From the NCBI GenBank assembly GCA_024742285.1, contig JANSYR010000019.1, forward strand, positions 1 to 64,000: a DNA stretch of 64,000 nt. Direction: 5' to 3'. Of this stretch, positions 53,402 to 63,143 are shown piece by piece. The DNA comes from a bacterium. Lineage in GTDB: Bacteria; Myxococcota_A; UBA9160; UBA4427. Under the pieces are notes generated by a model, which had not been told where the DNA came from, searched no databases, and worked only from the letters and a program-made list of their open reading frames with translations. Both the position numbers and the translations under genes were made by a program. Numbering within the stretch: the stretch's first letter is position 1; each line of letters starts with the position of its first letter.

Positions 53402-54004
53402 ATGCTGTCGGGCTTCAACACGAATTTTCGCTACCGGGGCGTGCTCTTCCACGTCCAGACCGAAGATTCCGGCCTGGGGAACCCCCACGTGATCACCCAC
53501 CTCTTCCACGGTGGGAACATCATGGCCAGCGAAAAGCGCGACTACTCCGAGTTCCTCGGAGAGAAGGAGGGCGACGCCCTCGAAGACGCGATCCGCAAGC
53601 TGATGGAGGGGCTCCACAAGTCGATGCTCAAGCAGCTCTCCCGCGGCGAGCACGACGCGGCGATCGAGCAGCGCATGGGGCCCGACGTCTTCCAGATCGA
53701 CGCGACGGACGCGACCGCCGAGCCGCCCACCCTTACGGAAGAAGAACGCCCGCCGGCCCCTCCGCAGGAGCGGGCGCAGGTCCCGCCGGTCGCCGAACCG
53801 ACTTTCGTCGAGCCGCACGCGCTCACCGAGCCGCAGGCGCCCATCGATCCGCCACCGGCGGCCGCGTCCGAACAGACCGATGGTGGCTCCCGCCTCTCGC
53901 GCGTCTTCGGTGACCGCGTGGTCAGTGAGAAGCCCCTCGACGAGGTCGTGCTGGACTACCTCGTCGAGAACGCGCGCAAGCGGAAGCGGACGACGAAGTC
54001 GTAG
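53402..54004 (+). CDS. Conserved-looking protein upstream of ftsEX
   Basis: The 200-residue protein begins LSGFNTNFRYRGVLFHVQTE DSGLGNPHVI-like: an N-terminal beta domain of about 60 residues (then HLFHGGNIMASEKRDY). I believe this pattern recurs in delta-proteobacterial genomes but cannot name the function. It is followed by a helix (LEDAIRKLMEGLHKSMLKQL), a Pro/Glu-rich disordered stretch (110-165) and a basic C-terminus. It has no signal peptide. It lies 125 bp before ftsE on the same strand, so it may be co-expressed with the division genes. Confidence 0.65.
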   Translation: MLSGFNTNFRYRGVLFHVQTEDSGLGNPHVITHLFHGGNIMASEKRDYSEFLGEKEGDALEDAIRKLMEGLHKSMLKQLSRGEHDAAIEQRMGPDVFQIDATDATAEPPTLTEEERPPAPPQERAQVPPVAEPTFVEPHALTEPQAPIDPPPAAASEQTDGGSRLSRVFGDRVVSEKPLDEVVLDYLVENARKRKRTTKS

Positions 54005-54129
54005 CGCGCTTACCGGCGGCGCCCCTGGAACGGGACGCCCTGCGTGTTCTGTGCGACTCTCCCCGGGTCCGTCGACGGCGGAACCTGCCCCCCGCAGAGC
54101 CCCGAAGCGAGCGCTCCTTGAGACGCAGG

Positions 54130-54846
54130 GTGACCAATCCGGCCGGCGAGCCGCCGGTCCGCATGTACCACGTGTCGAAGTCGTACATGGCGGGGCAGTA
54201 CGCGCTGCACGACATCTCGCTCGAGGTGCGCCGCGGCGAGTTCGTCTTTCTGACCGGCGCGTCCGGTGCGGGCAAGACGACGCTGCTCGAGCTGATCTTC
54301 GCGGCGACGGAGCCGTCCGAAGGCCAGATCCTCGTGCTCGGACGGAACGTCGCGCGCCTCGGAGCCGGCGCCGTGCCCGCGTTGCGTCGTCGAGTCGGCG
54401 TCGTCTTCCAGGACTTCAAGCTCCTTGACGACCGGACCGTCGAGGAGAACGTGCGGCTCGCCCTCGACGTGATCGGGACGCCGCGGCGCGAAGCGCGCAC
54501 CCGCGTCTTCCAGCTGCTCAAGTCGGTCGGACTGCAGCACCGCCGCTTTCATCATCCGAAGTCGCTCTCCGGCGGCGAGCAGCAGCGCGTCGCTCTCGCG
54601 CGTGCGCTCGTGAACGAGCCGGAGATCCTGCTCGCCGACGAGCCCACGGGCAATCTCGACCCGGAGCTCACGATCGAGATCATGGACCTGATCATGGCGG
54701 CGGCGACCCGGGGAACGACCGTGATCGTCGCGACCCACGACCATTCGCTCATCGACCGCTACGGCAAGCGCATGCTTCGCCTCGAGAACGGCCGCATCGC
54801 GGAGGACCTGCCCGCCGCGACGGCCGCCCTCGGGAGCAGCGCATGA
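54130..54846 (+). CDS. ftsE: Cell division ATP-binding protein FtsE
   Basis: The 238-residue ABC ATPase has Walker A GASGAGKTT, a Q-loop VVFQDFKLLDDRTVEENV, signature LSGGEQQRVALARALVNEPE and Walker B ILLADEPTGNLD, matching FtsE closely. With FtsX it controls periplasmic peptidoglycan hydrolase activation at the septum. The start is uncertain: GTG at 54130 was chosen, a TTG at 54118 and an ATG at 54163 are alternatives. ftsX overlaps its stop (ATGA). Confidence 0.93.
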   Translation: MTNPAGEPPVRMYHVSKSYMAGQYALHDISLEVRRGEFVFLTGASGAGKTTLLELIFAATEPSEGQILVLGRNVARLGAGAVPALRRRVGVVFQDFKLLDDRTVEENVRLALDVIGTPRREARTRVFQLLKSVGLQHRRFHHPKSLSGGEQQRVALARALVNEPEILLADEPTGNLDPELTIEIMDLIMAAATRGTTVIVATHDHSLIDRYGKRMLRLENGRIAEDLPAATAALGSSA

Positions 54847-55748
54847 GTCGCGTCCTCGTCCTGCTCCGCGTGATGTTCGCCAACGCCCTGCGCGGCGTGC
54901 GGCAGGCGAGTGCGACGAGCCTCCTCGCGGTGCTCACGATCGCCGTCGTCCTGGTGCTCGTGGGGAGCGCCTCGCTCCTCGTCGGCAACATGACCGGGAT
55001 CCTCGACGACTTCGGCGCGGAGCTGCAGCTGACCGCCTACCTCGACCCCGATCTGCCGGAGTCCGAGCTCACCCCGCTCGCGGAGCGGGTCGCGGCGGCC
55101 CCCGGAGTGGCGGCCGTCGAGCTCGTGACGAAGGACGAGGCCCTCGAACGCTTCGAGCGGATCGCCGGGGGTGGGGCGCTCCTCGAAGGGCTCGAGGAGA
55201 ATCCGCTGCCCGCCTCCCTGGAGATCGAGCTTCGGCCGGACGCGCGCACGGCGGCGTCCCTCGCGACCCTGCGCGAGTCCCTCGACGGTCTGCCGGGTAT
55301 CGACGAGCTCGCCCACGGAGAGGAATGGATCGAGGGCTACACCCGTGCGGTCGCGCTCATCCGCGGCGGCGCCTGGGGCATCGGCCTCGTGCTGGGTCTC
55401 GCGGCGCTGCTGATCGTGGCGAACACGATCCGCCTCGCGTTCTACGCGCGGCGCGACGAGCTCGACATCCTGGCGCTGGTCGGCGCGAGCCGGACCTTCG
55501 TCCGCGTGCCCTTCCTGCTCGAGGGGACGCTCCAGGGCATGCTCGGCGGCGTCGTCGCGCTGGTCGTCGTCTTCGGGGCGTACGAGCTGCTGCTGCCGCA
55601 GCTCCGCTACGGGCTCGAGCTCCTCGTCGGCCGGGCCGAGCTCTCCTTCTTCACGTGGAGCGAGGCGCTCTCGCTCGTCGCGTCGGGGGCCGGGCTCGGG
55701 TTGCTCGGGGCGATGACGGCGCTCGCGGGCTGGCGCGGCGAGTCGTGA
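54843..55748 (+). CDS. ftsX: Cell division protein FtsX
   Basis: The 301-residue permease has one N-terminal transmembrane helix (near 22-48), a periplasmic domain (50-165, including LTAYLDPDLPESELTPLAER), and three C-terminal helices (IGLVLGLAALLIVANTIRLA, MLGGVVALVVVFGAYELLL, AGLGLLGAMTALAGW). YARRDELDILALVGASRTFV between helices 2 and 3 is a conserved FtsX/MacB-type coupling segment. It transmits FtsE ATPase cycles to EnvC-type activators. Gene order ftsE-ftsX-envC supports this. Confidence 0.94.
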   Translation: MSRVLVLLRVMFANALRGVRQASATSLLAVLTIAVVLVLVGSASLLVGNMTGILDDFGAELQLTAYLDPDLPESELTPLAERVAAAPGVAAVELVTKDEALERFERIAGGGALLEGLEENPLPASLEIELRPDARTAASLATLRESLDGLPGIDELAHGEEWIEGYTRAVALIRGGAWGIGLVLGLAALLIVANTIRLAFYARRDELDILALVGASRTFVRVPFLLEGTLQGMLGGVVALVVVFGAYELLLPQLRYGLELLVGRAELSFFTWSEALSLVASGAGLGLLGAMTALAGWRGES

Positions 55749-56908
55749 GTCGCGGATCGTTCACCGCGTGTGTGTCGGCGTGCGTGTCGGCGTGTGTGCT
55801 CGGTGTCCTCCTCGCGTCGACGGCGTCGGCGCAGGATCGCCAGGAAGAGCTGGATGCGTTGCGTGATCGCATCCACGACAGCCGCGAGCGCGTCACGGGT
55901 CACGAGGCGGACGAACGGGCGCTCCTCGAGCAGCTCGAAGACGTGGACCGGCGACTGACCGACGTGATCCGCGAGCGCGACGCGGCGCGACGCGACGTGG
56001 TGCAGGCCCAGACGCGGGTCGATGCGCTCGGCCCGGAGCTCGACCGGGCGCGCTCGGCCCTCAGCTCGACCCAGCGCGCACTCTCCGCGCGGGCGGTCGC
56101 GCTCTATCGCGGCGGCGAGCTCGGTCCCGTTCGCGTCCTCTTCTCTTCGGAATCGCTGCCCGAGATGCTCACCCGCGCGAGCGCCCTCCGCGTGCTCGTG
56201 CGGCACGACGCGGGCCTCGTGGCGCGCCATGCCGAGGAGCGGGACCGGCTCGAGGCCGTCGAGGCCAGGGAACGGGCGGCCCTCGAAGAGCGACGCGAGG
56301 CGGACGCGCGCCTCGCGGGCCACGCGAAGCGCCTCGCCGGCGAGCGCGAGCAGAAGGGCACGATCCTCGTGCGGGTCCGCGAAGACCGGACGACGGAGCG
56401 GCGGCTCCTCCTCGAACTCGAGCAGGCCGCGCAGGCCCTCGAGGAGACGATCCGGAACCTCGGCTCGCGCGCCTCGAGCGGCGGCGTCGGGGGCGGCTTC
56501 CGCGAGCGCAAGGGCAAGCTCGCGCCGCCGGTGGCGGCGAAGGTCGTCGAACGATTCGGCAAGGTCATCGACCCCGAGTTCAGGACCACGACCTTCCGGA
56601 GCGGCATCGACTTCGGCGCCGAAGCCGGCGTGAGCGTGCGGGCCGTCGCGCCGGGACTCGTCCGCTTCGCGGGCTGGTTCCGCGGCTACGGTCGGATCGT
56701 GATCGTCGACCACGGCGACGGCTTCCACACGATCTCGGGTCACCTCGACGCGATCCACGTGAAGGTCGGGACACCGGTCGAAGACGGAGAGCCCCTCGGC
56801 ACCGTCGGCGAGACCGGTTCGCTCTACGGGCCGAGTCTCTACTTCGAGCTCCGCGAGAACGGGCAGCCGGTCGATCCGGAGCCGTGGCTGCTGGACCCAC
56901 GGGCGTGA
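55745..56908 (+). CDS. envC: EnvC-like murein hydrolase activator with degenerate LytM (M23) domain
   Basis: The 387-residue protein starts at a GTG overlapping the ftsX stop. After a signal peptide (VCVLGVLLASTASAQ-type) residues 35-250 are a long coiled coil. The C-terminal M23 fold is complete, but the zinc ligands are lost: HxxxD reads RSGID, and the HLHF motif reads SLYF in YGPSLYFELRENGQP. E. coli EnvC is similarly inactive and works by activating amidases under FtsEX control, so the same role is inferred. ctpA follows 172 bp later. Confidence 0.9.
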   Translation: MSRGSFTACVSACVSACVLGVLLASTASAQDRQEELDALRDRIHDSRERVTGHEADERALLEQLEDVDRRLTDVIRERDAARRDVVQAQTRVDALGPELDRARSALSSTQRALSARAVALYRGGELGPVRVLFSSESLPEMLTRASALRVLVRHDAGLVARHAEERDRLEAVEARERAALEERREADARLAGHAKRLAGEREQKGTILVRVREDRTTERRLLLELEQAAQALEETIRNLGSRASSGGVGGGFRERKGKLAPPVAAKVVERFGKVIDPEFRTTTFRSGIDFGAEAGVSVRAVAPGLVRFAGWFRGYGRIVIVDHGDGFHTISGHLDAIHVKVGTPVEDGEPLGTVGETGSLYGPSLYFELRENGQPVDPEPWLLDPRA

Positions 56909-57080
56909 GCGCGGTCGCACCGTCCCGGTCGCGCCGCGCTCTCCGGTGTCGTCCAGGCTTCCGGACCTCGCCGAGGGCCAGAGCGGAACTGCTACCGTCC
57001 CGGCTTCGTCCGAAACCGGACGCCCCCCGATCACGACCCGTTCCCGCGCATGGCTGCGGGCGGGACCATGAGGACTCGAC

Positions 57081-58598
57081 GTGAACGAGCGACCGTCCAC
57101 CCACCCCTCCCGAGGCGGGCTGGCCTCGCGCCTGCGACGCGCTGCCGGGGCCCTCTTCGTGGCTTCGATCGCGCTCGCCGCGCAGCCCCTCACCGCGCTC
57201 GCCGACGAGGAGCGCGATCGCCGCGCCCAGCGCTACGAGGATCTCGCCGTCTTCACGAGCGTGCTCGAACGCGTGCGAAGCCACTATGTCGAAGAGGTCG
57301 ACGAACACGCGCTGATGGAATCGGCGATGAAGGGGATCCTCGAGGACCTCGATCCGCACTCGGCCTTCATGACGCCGGACGCCTGCGAGGACATGAAGGT
57401 CGAGACCCGCGGCGAGTTCCACGGGATCGGCATCGAGATCTCGAAGGCGAGCGGCGCGTTCATCGAGGTCGTCTCCCCGATCGACGGCACCCCCGCTTCT
57501 CGCGCCGGCATCCAGGCCCGCGACCGCATCACCTCGATCTGTCCGACCGAGAAGCCGGCGGACTGGACCGAGGATTGTCGCGGCACGACGGAGATGAGTC
57601 TCGTCGAGGCCGTCTCGCTCATGCGCGGCAAGCGCGGCACGACGATCTCGATCTACGTCCTCCGCGAAGGCCTCGCCGAACCCCGGCGCTACGAGATCGA
57701 GCGGGACACAGTCAAGGTCGCGTCGGTCCGCGACGAGATCGTGGAGCCCGGGATCGGGCACCTCAAGATCTCCTCGTTCCAGGAACGAACCGGCGCGGAC
57801 GTTCGGAGGAGTCTCGACGAGCTGCGCGAGGTGAACGAGGGGCCGCTCGAAGGACTCGTCCTCGATCTGCGCGACAACCCGGGCGGGCTGCTCAACCAGG
57901 CGGTCGAGGTCGCAGACGCCTGGCTCGGCGAAGGTCTCGTGGTCTACACGCAGGGACGCGACGAGCGGGAACGGACGGAGTTTCCGGCGGGCGACGCGAC
58001 GCGCGAGCCCGACTACCCGGTCGTCGTGCTCGTGAACGAGGGCAGCGCGAGCGCCTCCGAGATCGTCGCCGGCGCCCTCCAGGACCATCACCGCGCGCTC
58101 GTGCTCGGCGTGCCCACCTTCGGCAAGGGCTCCGTACAGACGATCTACGACCTCGACGGCGGCGCCTGCCTGCGGATCACGACCGCCCTCTACTACACGC
58201 CGGCGGGTCGTTCGATCCAGGAGGTCGGCATCCAGCCCGACCTGCTCGTCCAGCGGGGCGACTCGGAGGGCGGCCGACTGCCGAGCCGGCGTCGCGTGAG
58301 AGAGAAGGACCTGCAGGGGCACTTCACCCAGAAGGACGCCACCGAGCTCGACGGGGGCACCGCGCCGCCGACTCGCATCCTCGAACACGAGCAGTCGCCC
58401 GCGGATGGAGCCGCTCCCGACGGAGAGACCCAGGCGCTGGAAGCGTCCGAGCAGGCTGAGCCCGTCGACGTGCAGCTCGCCCGCGCGGTCGAGGTCCTCA
58501 AGAGCTGGACCTATTTCGAGGATCTGCGGAAGATGCGCGAAGAGCGGGACGGCGAAGCGACCGACGGCGCGACGGTCGCAGCGGCCGAGGGTTCGTGA
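57081..58598 (+). CDS. ctpA: C-terminal processing peptidase (S41 family, CtpA-like)
   Basis: The 505-residue protein starts at a GTG. A signal peptide spans about 18-42. YVEEVDEHALMESAMKGILE precedes a PDZ domain (IEVVSPIDGTPASRAGIQAR). The protease core has GLVLDLRDNPGGLLNQAVEV, VNEGSASASEIVAGALQDHH with the catalytic Ser, and GVPTFGKGSVQTI with the catalytic Lys. It cleaves C-termini of periplasmic proteins, often cell wall hydrolases or their regulators, which fits the ftsEX-envC neighbours. The 110-residue tail after the core is acidic and low-complexity. xseA overlaps its stop (GTGA). Confidence 0.94.
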   Translation: MNERPSTHPSRGGLASRLRRAAGALFVASIALAAQPLTALADEERDRRAQRYEDLAVFTSVLERVRSHYVEEVDEHALMESAMKGILEDLDPHSAFMTPDACEDMKVETRGEFHGIGIEISKASGAFIEVVSPIDGTPASRAGIQARDRITSICPTEKPADWTEDCRGTTEMSLVEAVSLMRGKRGTTISIYVLREGLAEPRRYEIERDTVKVASVRDEIVEPGIGHLKISSFQERTGADVRRSLDELREVNEGPLEGLVLDLRDNPGGLLNQAVEVADAWLGEGLVVYTQGRDERERTEFPAGDATREPDYPVVVLVNEGSASASEIVAGALQDHHRALVLGVPTFGKGSVQTIYDLDGGACLRITTALYYTPAGRSIQEVGIQPDLLVQRGDSEGGRLPSRRRVREKDLQGHFTQKDATELDGGTAPPTRILEHEQSPADGAAPDGETQALEASEQAEPVDVQLARAVEVLKSWTYFEDLRKMREERDGEATDGATVAAAEGS

Positions 58599-59851
58599 CG
58601 AGCGAGGTCGGTGGGGTGCGCCCGCGCCGGCGCGAGCCGCGGTTGCTCGGTGTCGGCCAGCTGCTCCGCGGCCTCCAGGGCCTCTTCGAGCAGCGCGTCG
58701 GAAACGTCTTCGTCGTCGGCGAGATCAGCAATCTCCACGAGGCGCGCTCGGGGCACGCCTACTTCACGCTCAAGGACGACGAGGGGCAGATCCGCTGCGC
58801 ACTCTTCCGCGGCGCGGCGCGAAGCGTCCGCTTCGGCCTCGAAGAGGGGCTCGAGGTCGTCGCCGAGGCGGACGTCTCGATCTACGCCGCTCGCGGCGAT
58901 CTCCAGCTCGTCGTGCGGACGCTCGAGCCGCGCGGGGTGGGTGCGCTCCAGCTCGCCTTCGAGCAGCTGCGCAAGCGCCTGCAGGCGGCGGGTCTCTTCG
59001 ACGAGGAGCGGAAACGCCCGTTGCCCGAATACCCGAAGCGGATCGGGTTGGTGACCTCGCCGACGAGCGCGGCCGTCCGTGACGTGCTCAAGGTCGCCGG
59101 GCGGCGTTTCCCGGGGACACCGATCCTGATCGCGCCGACGCTCGTCCAGGGCGACGAGGCGCCGGCGCAGGTGGCCGCGGCGATCGGTCGCGTCGCCTCT
59201 GCGCCGGATGTCGACGTGGTGCTCGTCGTGCGCGGCGGCGGCTCCCTCGAGGATCTCTGGGCCTTCAACACCGAGGCGGTGGCCCATGCGATCGCGGACT
59301 GCCCGGTCCCCGTCGTCGCGGGGGTCGGACACGAGACCGACGTGACGATCGCGGACCTGGTCGCGGACGTGCGTGCGCCGACGCCGTCGGCGGCGGCGAT
59401 GGTCGCGCTCCCGGACGGGGAGGCGCTCGCACGGCTCGTCGAGCGGGACACGCGACGGTTGGTGTCGGCGATCGAGTCGGAGCTCGATTCGGCGCGGCAT
59501 CGGGTCGAGCGGTCCGTCGAGGTCCTCCATGCGCGCAGCCCGCAGGCGCGGGTCGCGCTCGCGCGGACCCGCGAGGCCCGGGCGCGAACGGCGGCCCTCG
59601 CGGCGATCCGGCGCCACGTCGATCGGCGGAGGCGGCGGGTCGGCGAGTTGGCGGCGCGGCTCGATGCGATGAGTCCGCTCGCCGTGCTCGGGCGGGGCTA
59701 CGCCCTGGCGCGCCGGAGCGAGGACGGCCGGGTCGTGCGCCGGGCGACGGACGTGGCGGTCGGCGAGACCCTCGACGTGCAGCTCGCGGAGGGGGCGCTC
59801 GGCGTCGAGGTCACGCGACTCGACCCCGCCGAGGACGCGGACCGGGCCTGA
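58595..59851 (+). CDS. xseA: Exodeoxyribonuclease VII large subunit
   Basis: The 418-residue protein starts at a GTG overlapping the ctpA stop. It has an N-terminal OB fold (VFVVGEISNLHEARSGHAYF, TLKDDEGQIRCALF), the catalytic region (PKRIGLVTSPTSAAVRDVLK, VLVVRGGGSLEDLWAFN, VAGVGHETDVTIADLVADVR) and a coiled-coil C-terminal region before VLGRGYALARRSEDGRVVR. It forms the large nuclease subunit with XseB and degrades single-stranded DNA. The small subunit gene is 124 bp downstream behind its own promoter. Confidence 0.96.
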   Translation: MTSEVGGVRPRRREPRLLGVGQLLRGLQGLFEQRVGNVFVVGEISNLHEARSGHAYFTLKDDEGQIRCALFRGAARSVRFGLEEGLEVVAEADVSIYAARGDLQLVVRTLEPRGVGALQLAFEQLRKRLQAAGLFDEERKRPLPEYPKRIGLVTSPTSAAVRDVLKVAGRRFPGTPILIAPTLVQGDEAPAQVAAAIGRVASAPDVDVVLVVRGGGSLEDLWAFNTEAVAHAIADCPVPVVAGVGHETDVTIADLVADVRAPTPSAAAMVALPDGEALARLVERDTRRLVSAIESELDSARHRVERSVEVLHARSPQARVALARTREARARTAALAAIRRHVDRRRRRVGELAARLDAMSPLAVLGRGYALARRSEDGRVVRRATDVAVGETLDVQLAEGALGVEVTRLDPAEDADRA

Positions 59852-59924
59852 CCGGAGGCCGGGCGAAACGATTCGCTGCGCTAAAAAGTCCTTCGATTCC
59901 AAGGGGTTCGGGGCATGTGTCGCG

Positions 59925-59953
59925 TTGACGCACACCGGGTCCACGGTTAGAGT
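59925..59953 (+). promoter_or_regulatory. Promoter of the xseB-ispA-dxs-tlyA unit
   Basis: TTGACG (59925-59930), 17 bp, TAGAGT (59948-59953). The start site would be near 59960, 16 nt before the xseB ATG. Spacing and both boxes are close to the sigma70 consensus. Confidence 0.65.
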
Positions 59954-59975
59954 CGGGAACACCGATCGAGGTCCC

Positions 59976-60293
59976 ATGGCCGCCAAGAGCAGCAAAGCCG
60001 CCGCGCAGAATCAGGAGGCCCCCGAGCCCCTCAGCTTCGAGGGTGCCCTCGAGCAGCTGGAGACGACGGTCGGTCGCCTCGAAGAGGGGGAGATGCCCCT
60101 CGAAGAGGCGCTCGAGCTCTTCGAGAAGGGCGTGGGGCTGTCTCGGCAGTGCACGGAGACCCTCGAGGCCGCGGAGAGGCGGATCGAAATCCTGGTGGCG
60201 GACCGGGAGGGCGCCGACGGCGAGTGGGCGAGCGAGCCCTTCGACGATGCCTTCGAGCAGGACGAGGACGATGACGAAGATCCCGACGACTGA
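59976..60293 (+). CDS. xseB: Exodeoxyribonuclease VII small subunit
   Basis: The 105-residue protein has the XseB core: LSFEGALEQLETTVGRLEEG, MPLEEALELFEKGVGLSRQC and a helical TLEAAERRIEILV. The remaining 30 residues are a very acidic tail. It binds XseA in a 1:many ratio. The ATG at 59976 is chosen because it follows the promoter start; a more upstream ATG (59925) would fall inside the -35 box. ispA follows 43 bp later, a common xseB-ispA-dxs order. Confidence 0.95.
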   Translation: MAAKSSKAAAQNQEAPEPLSFEGALEQLETTVGRLEEGEMPLEEALELFEKGVGLSRQCTETLEAAERRIEILVADREGADGEWASEPFDDAFEQDEDDDEDPDD

Positions 60294-60336
60294 GCGGTCG
60301 GTCAGGGACGCCGCGCGAGCGGCCTGAGGATTGCCG

Positions 60337-61206
60337 GTGGATGTCGCAGCGTACATGGCGGAACGGATTCCGCTGGTCGATCGCGCGATCGAAGCGCGCC
60401 TCGATGGCCTCGCGAGCGGGGAGGCGCCGATCCCGGCGAACCTCGCCGGCGCGATGCGGCACCTGCTCTTCCCGGGCGGCAAGCGGCTGCGGCCCGTCAT
60501 GGCGCTCGCTGCGGCCGAGGCCGTCGGAGGGCCCGCAGAGGCGGCGCTTCCGCTCGGCGTCGCGGTCGAGCTCGTCCACACGTATTCGCTGATCCACGAC
60601 GACCTGCCCTGCATGGACGACGACGATCTGCGGCGGGGTCGGCCGACGGTCCACAAGGCCTTCGACGAGGCGACGGCGGTCCTGGCCGGTGATGCGCTCC
60701 TGACCGAGGCCTTCTCGGTCCTGTCGGAGGACGCGCACGCCGCCGATGCGCAGATCCGCCTCGACGTGGTCGGGCTGCTCTCGCGCTCGTCCGGCGCGCT
60801 CGGGCTGGTCGGCGGACAGGTCGACGATCTCGCCTTCGAAGCGGCGGGCGGGGACACGGGGGGAACCTCCGCGGGCTTCCTCGCGTCCATCCATGCGCGC
60901 AAGACCGCCGCGCTCTTCCGTGCCTCGATCGAGGGCGGGGCGATGCTGGCGGGCGCCAACGCCGGGCAGCGCGAGGCGCTCGAGCGCTTCTCGCGGGACG
61001 TCGGCATCGGCTTCCAGATCGCTGACGACGTGCTCGATGCGGACTCGGGCGAGGCAGCGAGTATCCTCCGGCTCCAGGGGATCGACGACGCGAAGCACGG
61101 TGCAGAAGGGCTGCTCGACCGGGCCCTCGGCGAGATCGATGGGTGGGGCGAGGCGGCGGAGCCGCTGCGGGCGCTGGCGCGCTTCGCGATCCGGAGAGAA
61201 CGATGA
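60337..61206 (+). CDS. ispA: Farnesyl/geranylgeranyl diphosphate synthase
   Basis: The 289-residue prenyltransferase has [20 protein letters not shown], the first Asp-rich motif [18 protein letters not shown] (DD at 88-89, DDDD at 94-97) and the second motif [12 protein letters not shown]. The extra two residues in the first motif mark the bacterial FPP-synthase type (IspA). A GAGGA site lies 6 bp before the GTG at 60337; a TTG (60331) and an ATG (60355) in frame are less well placed. dxs follows after 28 bp. Confidence 0.94.
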   Translation: MDVAAYMAERIPLVDRAIEARLDGLASGEAPIPANLAGAMRHLLFPGGKRLRPVMALAAAEAVGGPAEAALPLGVAVELVHTYSLIHDDLPCMDDDDLRRGRPTVHKAFDEATAVLAGDALLTEAFSVLSEDAHAADAQIRLDVVGLLSRSSGALGLVGGQVDDLAFEAAGGDTGGTSAGFLASIHARKTAALFRASIEGGAMLAGANAGQREALERFSRDVGIGFQIADDVLDADSGEAASILRLQGIDDAKHGAEGLLDRALGEIDGWGEAAEPLRALARFAIRRER

Positions 61207-61234
61207 GCGGACGATGCGGAAGACGGGGACGGCG

Positions 61235-63130
61235 ATGAGCGACGCAAACGAGACGCGACCGCTGCTCCACGAGATCGAGCGCCCGTCCGATCTGCGCAAG
61301 CTTCCGCGCGACAAGGTCGAGCAGGTGGCCTCCGAGATCCGCCACGAGATCCTCTCACGGGTTTCGCAGACCGGCGGCCATCTGGCGTCGAGCCTCGGCG
61401 CCGTCGAGCTGATTACGGCGATCCACTACGTCTTCGACACGCCGAGCGATCGGCTGATCCTCGACGTCGGTCACCAGGGCTACCCGCACAAGATGCTGAC
61501 GGGCCGGCGCGAGGACTTCGAGACGATCGGCCAGCGCGGGGGCATGTCCAAGTTCCTGCGCCGGACCGAGTCCGAGTTCGACCATTTCGGCGCCGGCCAC
61601 GCGGGGACGTCGATCTCGGCGGCCCTCGGGATGGCGCGCGCGAAGTTCCACCAGGGCGAGGACGGCGTGGTCATCGCCCTGATCGGCGACGGCTCGATGA
61701 CCGCGGGCATGGCCTTCGAGGCCCTGAACCACGCGGGTCACCTCGACGAGAACAACCTGATCGTCGTCCTGAACGACAACGAGATGTCGATCGATCCGAA
61801 CGTCGGCGCGCTCTCCTCCTACCTCTCGAGAAAGCTCTCGGCGCCGATGGTCCGCCGCATGAAGGGCTGGGCGCGCGAGTTCCTCGACGGCCTCCCTGGC
61901 GACATGCTCCACTGGGCCCGGAAGGCCGAGGAGTCGGTCAAGACCTTCTTCACCCCCGGCATGCTCTTCGAGGCCCTCGGTTTCCGCTACGTCGGTCCGA
62001 TCCAGGGACATCGCATGGACATCGTCCTCGAGACGATGGAGAACGTGAAGGAGCTCGTCGCGAACGGCGGCGGTCCCGTCTTGATCCACGCGATGACCGA
62101 GAAGGGCCACGGCTACGCGCCGGCCGAGGCCGACCCGCTCAAGTACCACGGCGTCGGCCAGTTCGACGTGGAGAGCGGAAAGTTCGCGCCCAAGAAGGCG
62201 GCGCCGCCGACCTACACGAACGTCTTCTCGGACACGCTGATCCGGCTCGCGCGCGAGGACGAGCGGATCGTCGCGATCACCGCGGCGATGGCCTCGGGCA
62301 CCGGCCTCGACAAGTTCCAGCGAAAGCTTCCGAAGCGCTTCTACGACGTCGGAATCGCCGAGCAGCACGCGGTCACGTTCGCTGCGGGTCTTGCCGCCGA
62401 GGGCATGAAGCCCGTCGCGGCGATCTACTCGACCTTTCTCCAGCGGGCCTTCGACCAGGTCGTGCACGACGTCTGCCTGCAGAACCTCGACGTGACCTTC
62501 GCCCTCGACCGGGCCGGGCTCGTGGGTGCCGACGGCGCGACCCACCAGGGACTCTTCGACTACGCCTACCTGCGAACGCTGCCGAACGCGGTCGTAATGG
62601 CTCCGAAGGACGAGAACGAGCTCCAGCACCTGCTCGCGACCGCGATCAAGTACCCGGGCCCGTCGGCGATCCGCTTCCCGCGCGGCTCGGGGATCGGGAC
62701 GGCGCTCGATCCCGACGTCAAGGAGATCGCCATGGGCGAGGCGGAGCTCCTGCGAGACGGCGACGACGTCGCGCTGATCGCGATCGGCAACACCGTCCAT
62801 CCGGCGGTCGAGGCGGCCGGTGAGCTCGCGAGCGAAGGCATTTCGAGCGCGGTCCTCAATGCGCGCTTCGTGAAGCCGCTCGACCGCGAACGGATCCTCG
62901 ACCTGGCCCGCCGCGTCCGCACCGTCGTCACCATCGAGGAACACAGCGCGATGGGTGGCTTCGGGAGCGCGGTGCTCGAGCTGCTGGCCGAGGAAGGGAT
63001 CCGGACGCCGGTCCGGACCCTCGGCATCCCGGACAAGCTGATCGAGCACGGCGAATCCGCCGCGACCCTCGGGCTCGCCTCGCCGGACATCGCCGCCGCC
63101 GCCCGCGCCCTCGTCGCGGCCGCGGACTGA
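61235..63130 (+). CDS. dxs: 1-deoxy-D-xylulose-5-phosphate synthase
   Basis: The 631-residue thiamine diphosphate enzyme makes DXP from pyruvate and glyceraldehyde 3-phosphate, the first step of the MEP isoprenoid pathway. It has [53 protein letters not shown] (ThDP/Mg site), [20 protein letters not shown] with the catalytic Glu, and [16 protein letters not shown] second in-frame ATG seven codons upstream (61214) is possible; a ggggacg site favours 61235. Linkage to ispA fits shared isoprenoid supply. Confidence 0.97.
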   Translation: MSDANETRPLLHEIERPSDLRKLPRDKVEQVASEIRHEILSRVSQTGGHLASSLGAVELITAIHYVFDTPSDRLILDVGHQGYPHKMLTGRREDFETIGQRGGMSKFLRRTESEFDHFGAGHAGTSISAALGMARAKFHQGEDGVVIALIGDGSMTAGMAFEALNHAGHLDENNLIVVLNDNEMSIDPNVGALSSYLSRKLSAPMVRRMKGWAREFLDGLPGDMLHWARKAEESVKTFFTPGMLFEALGFRYVGPIQGHRMDIVLETMENVKELVANGGGPVLIHAMTEKGHGYAPAEADPLKYHGVGQFDVESGKFAPKKAAPPTYTNVFSDTLIRLAREDERIVAITAAMASGTGLDKFQRKLPKRFYDVGIAEQHAVTFAAGLAAEGMKPVAAIYSTFLQRAFDQVVHDVCLQNLDVTFALDRAGLVGADGATHQGLFDYAYLRTLPNAVVMAPKDENELQHLLATAIKYPGPSAIRFPRGSGIGTALDPDVKEIAMGEAELLRDGDDVALIAIGNTVHPAVEAAGELASEGISSAVLNARFVKPLDRERILDLARRVRTVVTIEEHSAMGGFGSAVLELLAEEGIRTPVRTLGIPDKLIEHGESAATLGLASPDIAAAARALVAAAD

Positions 63131-63143
63131 TCCCCGTACTCCC

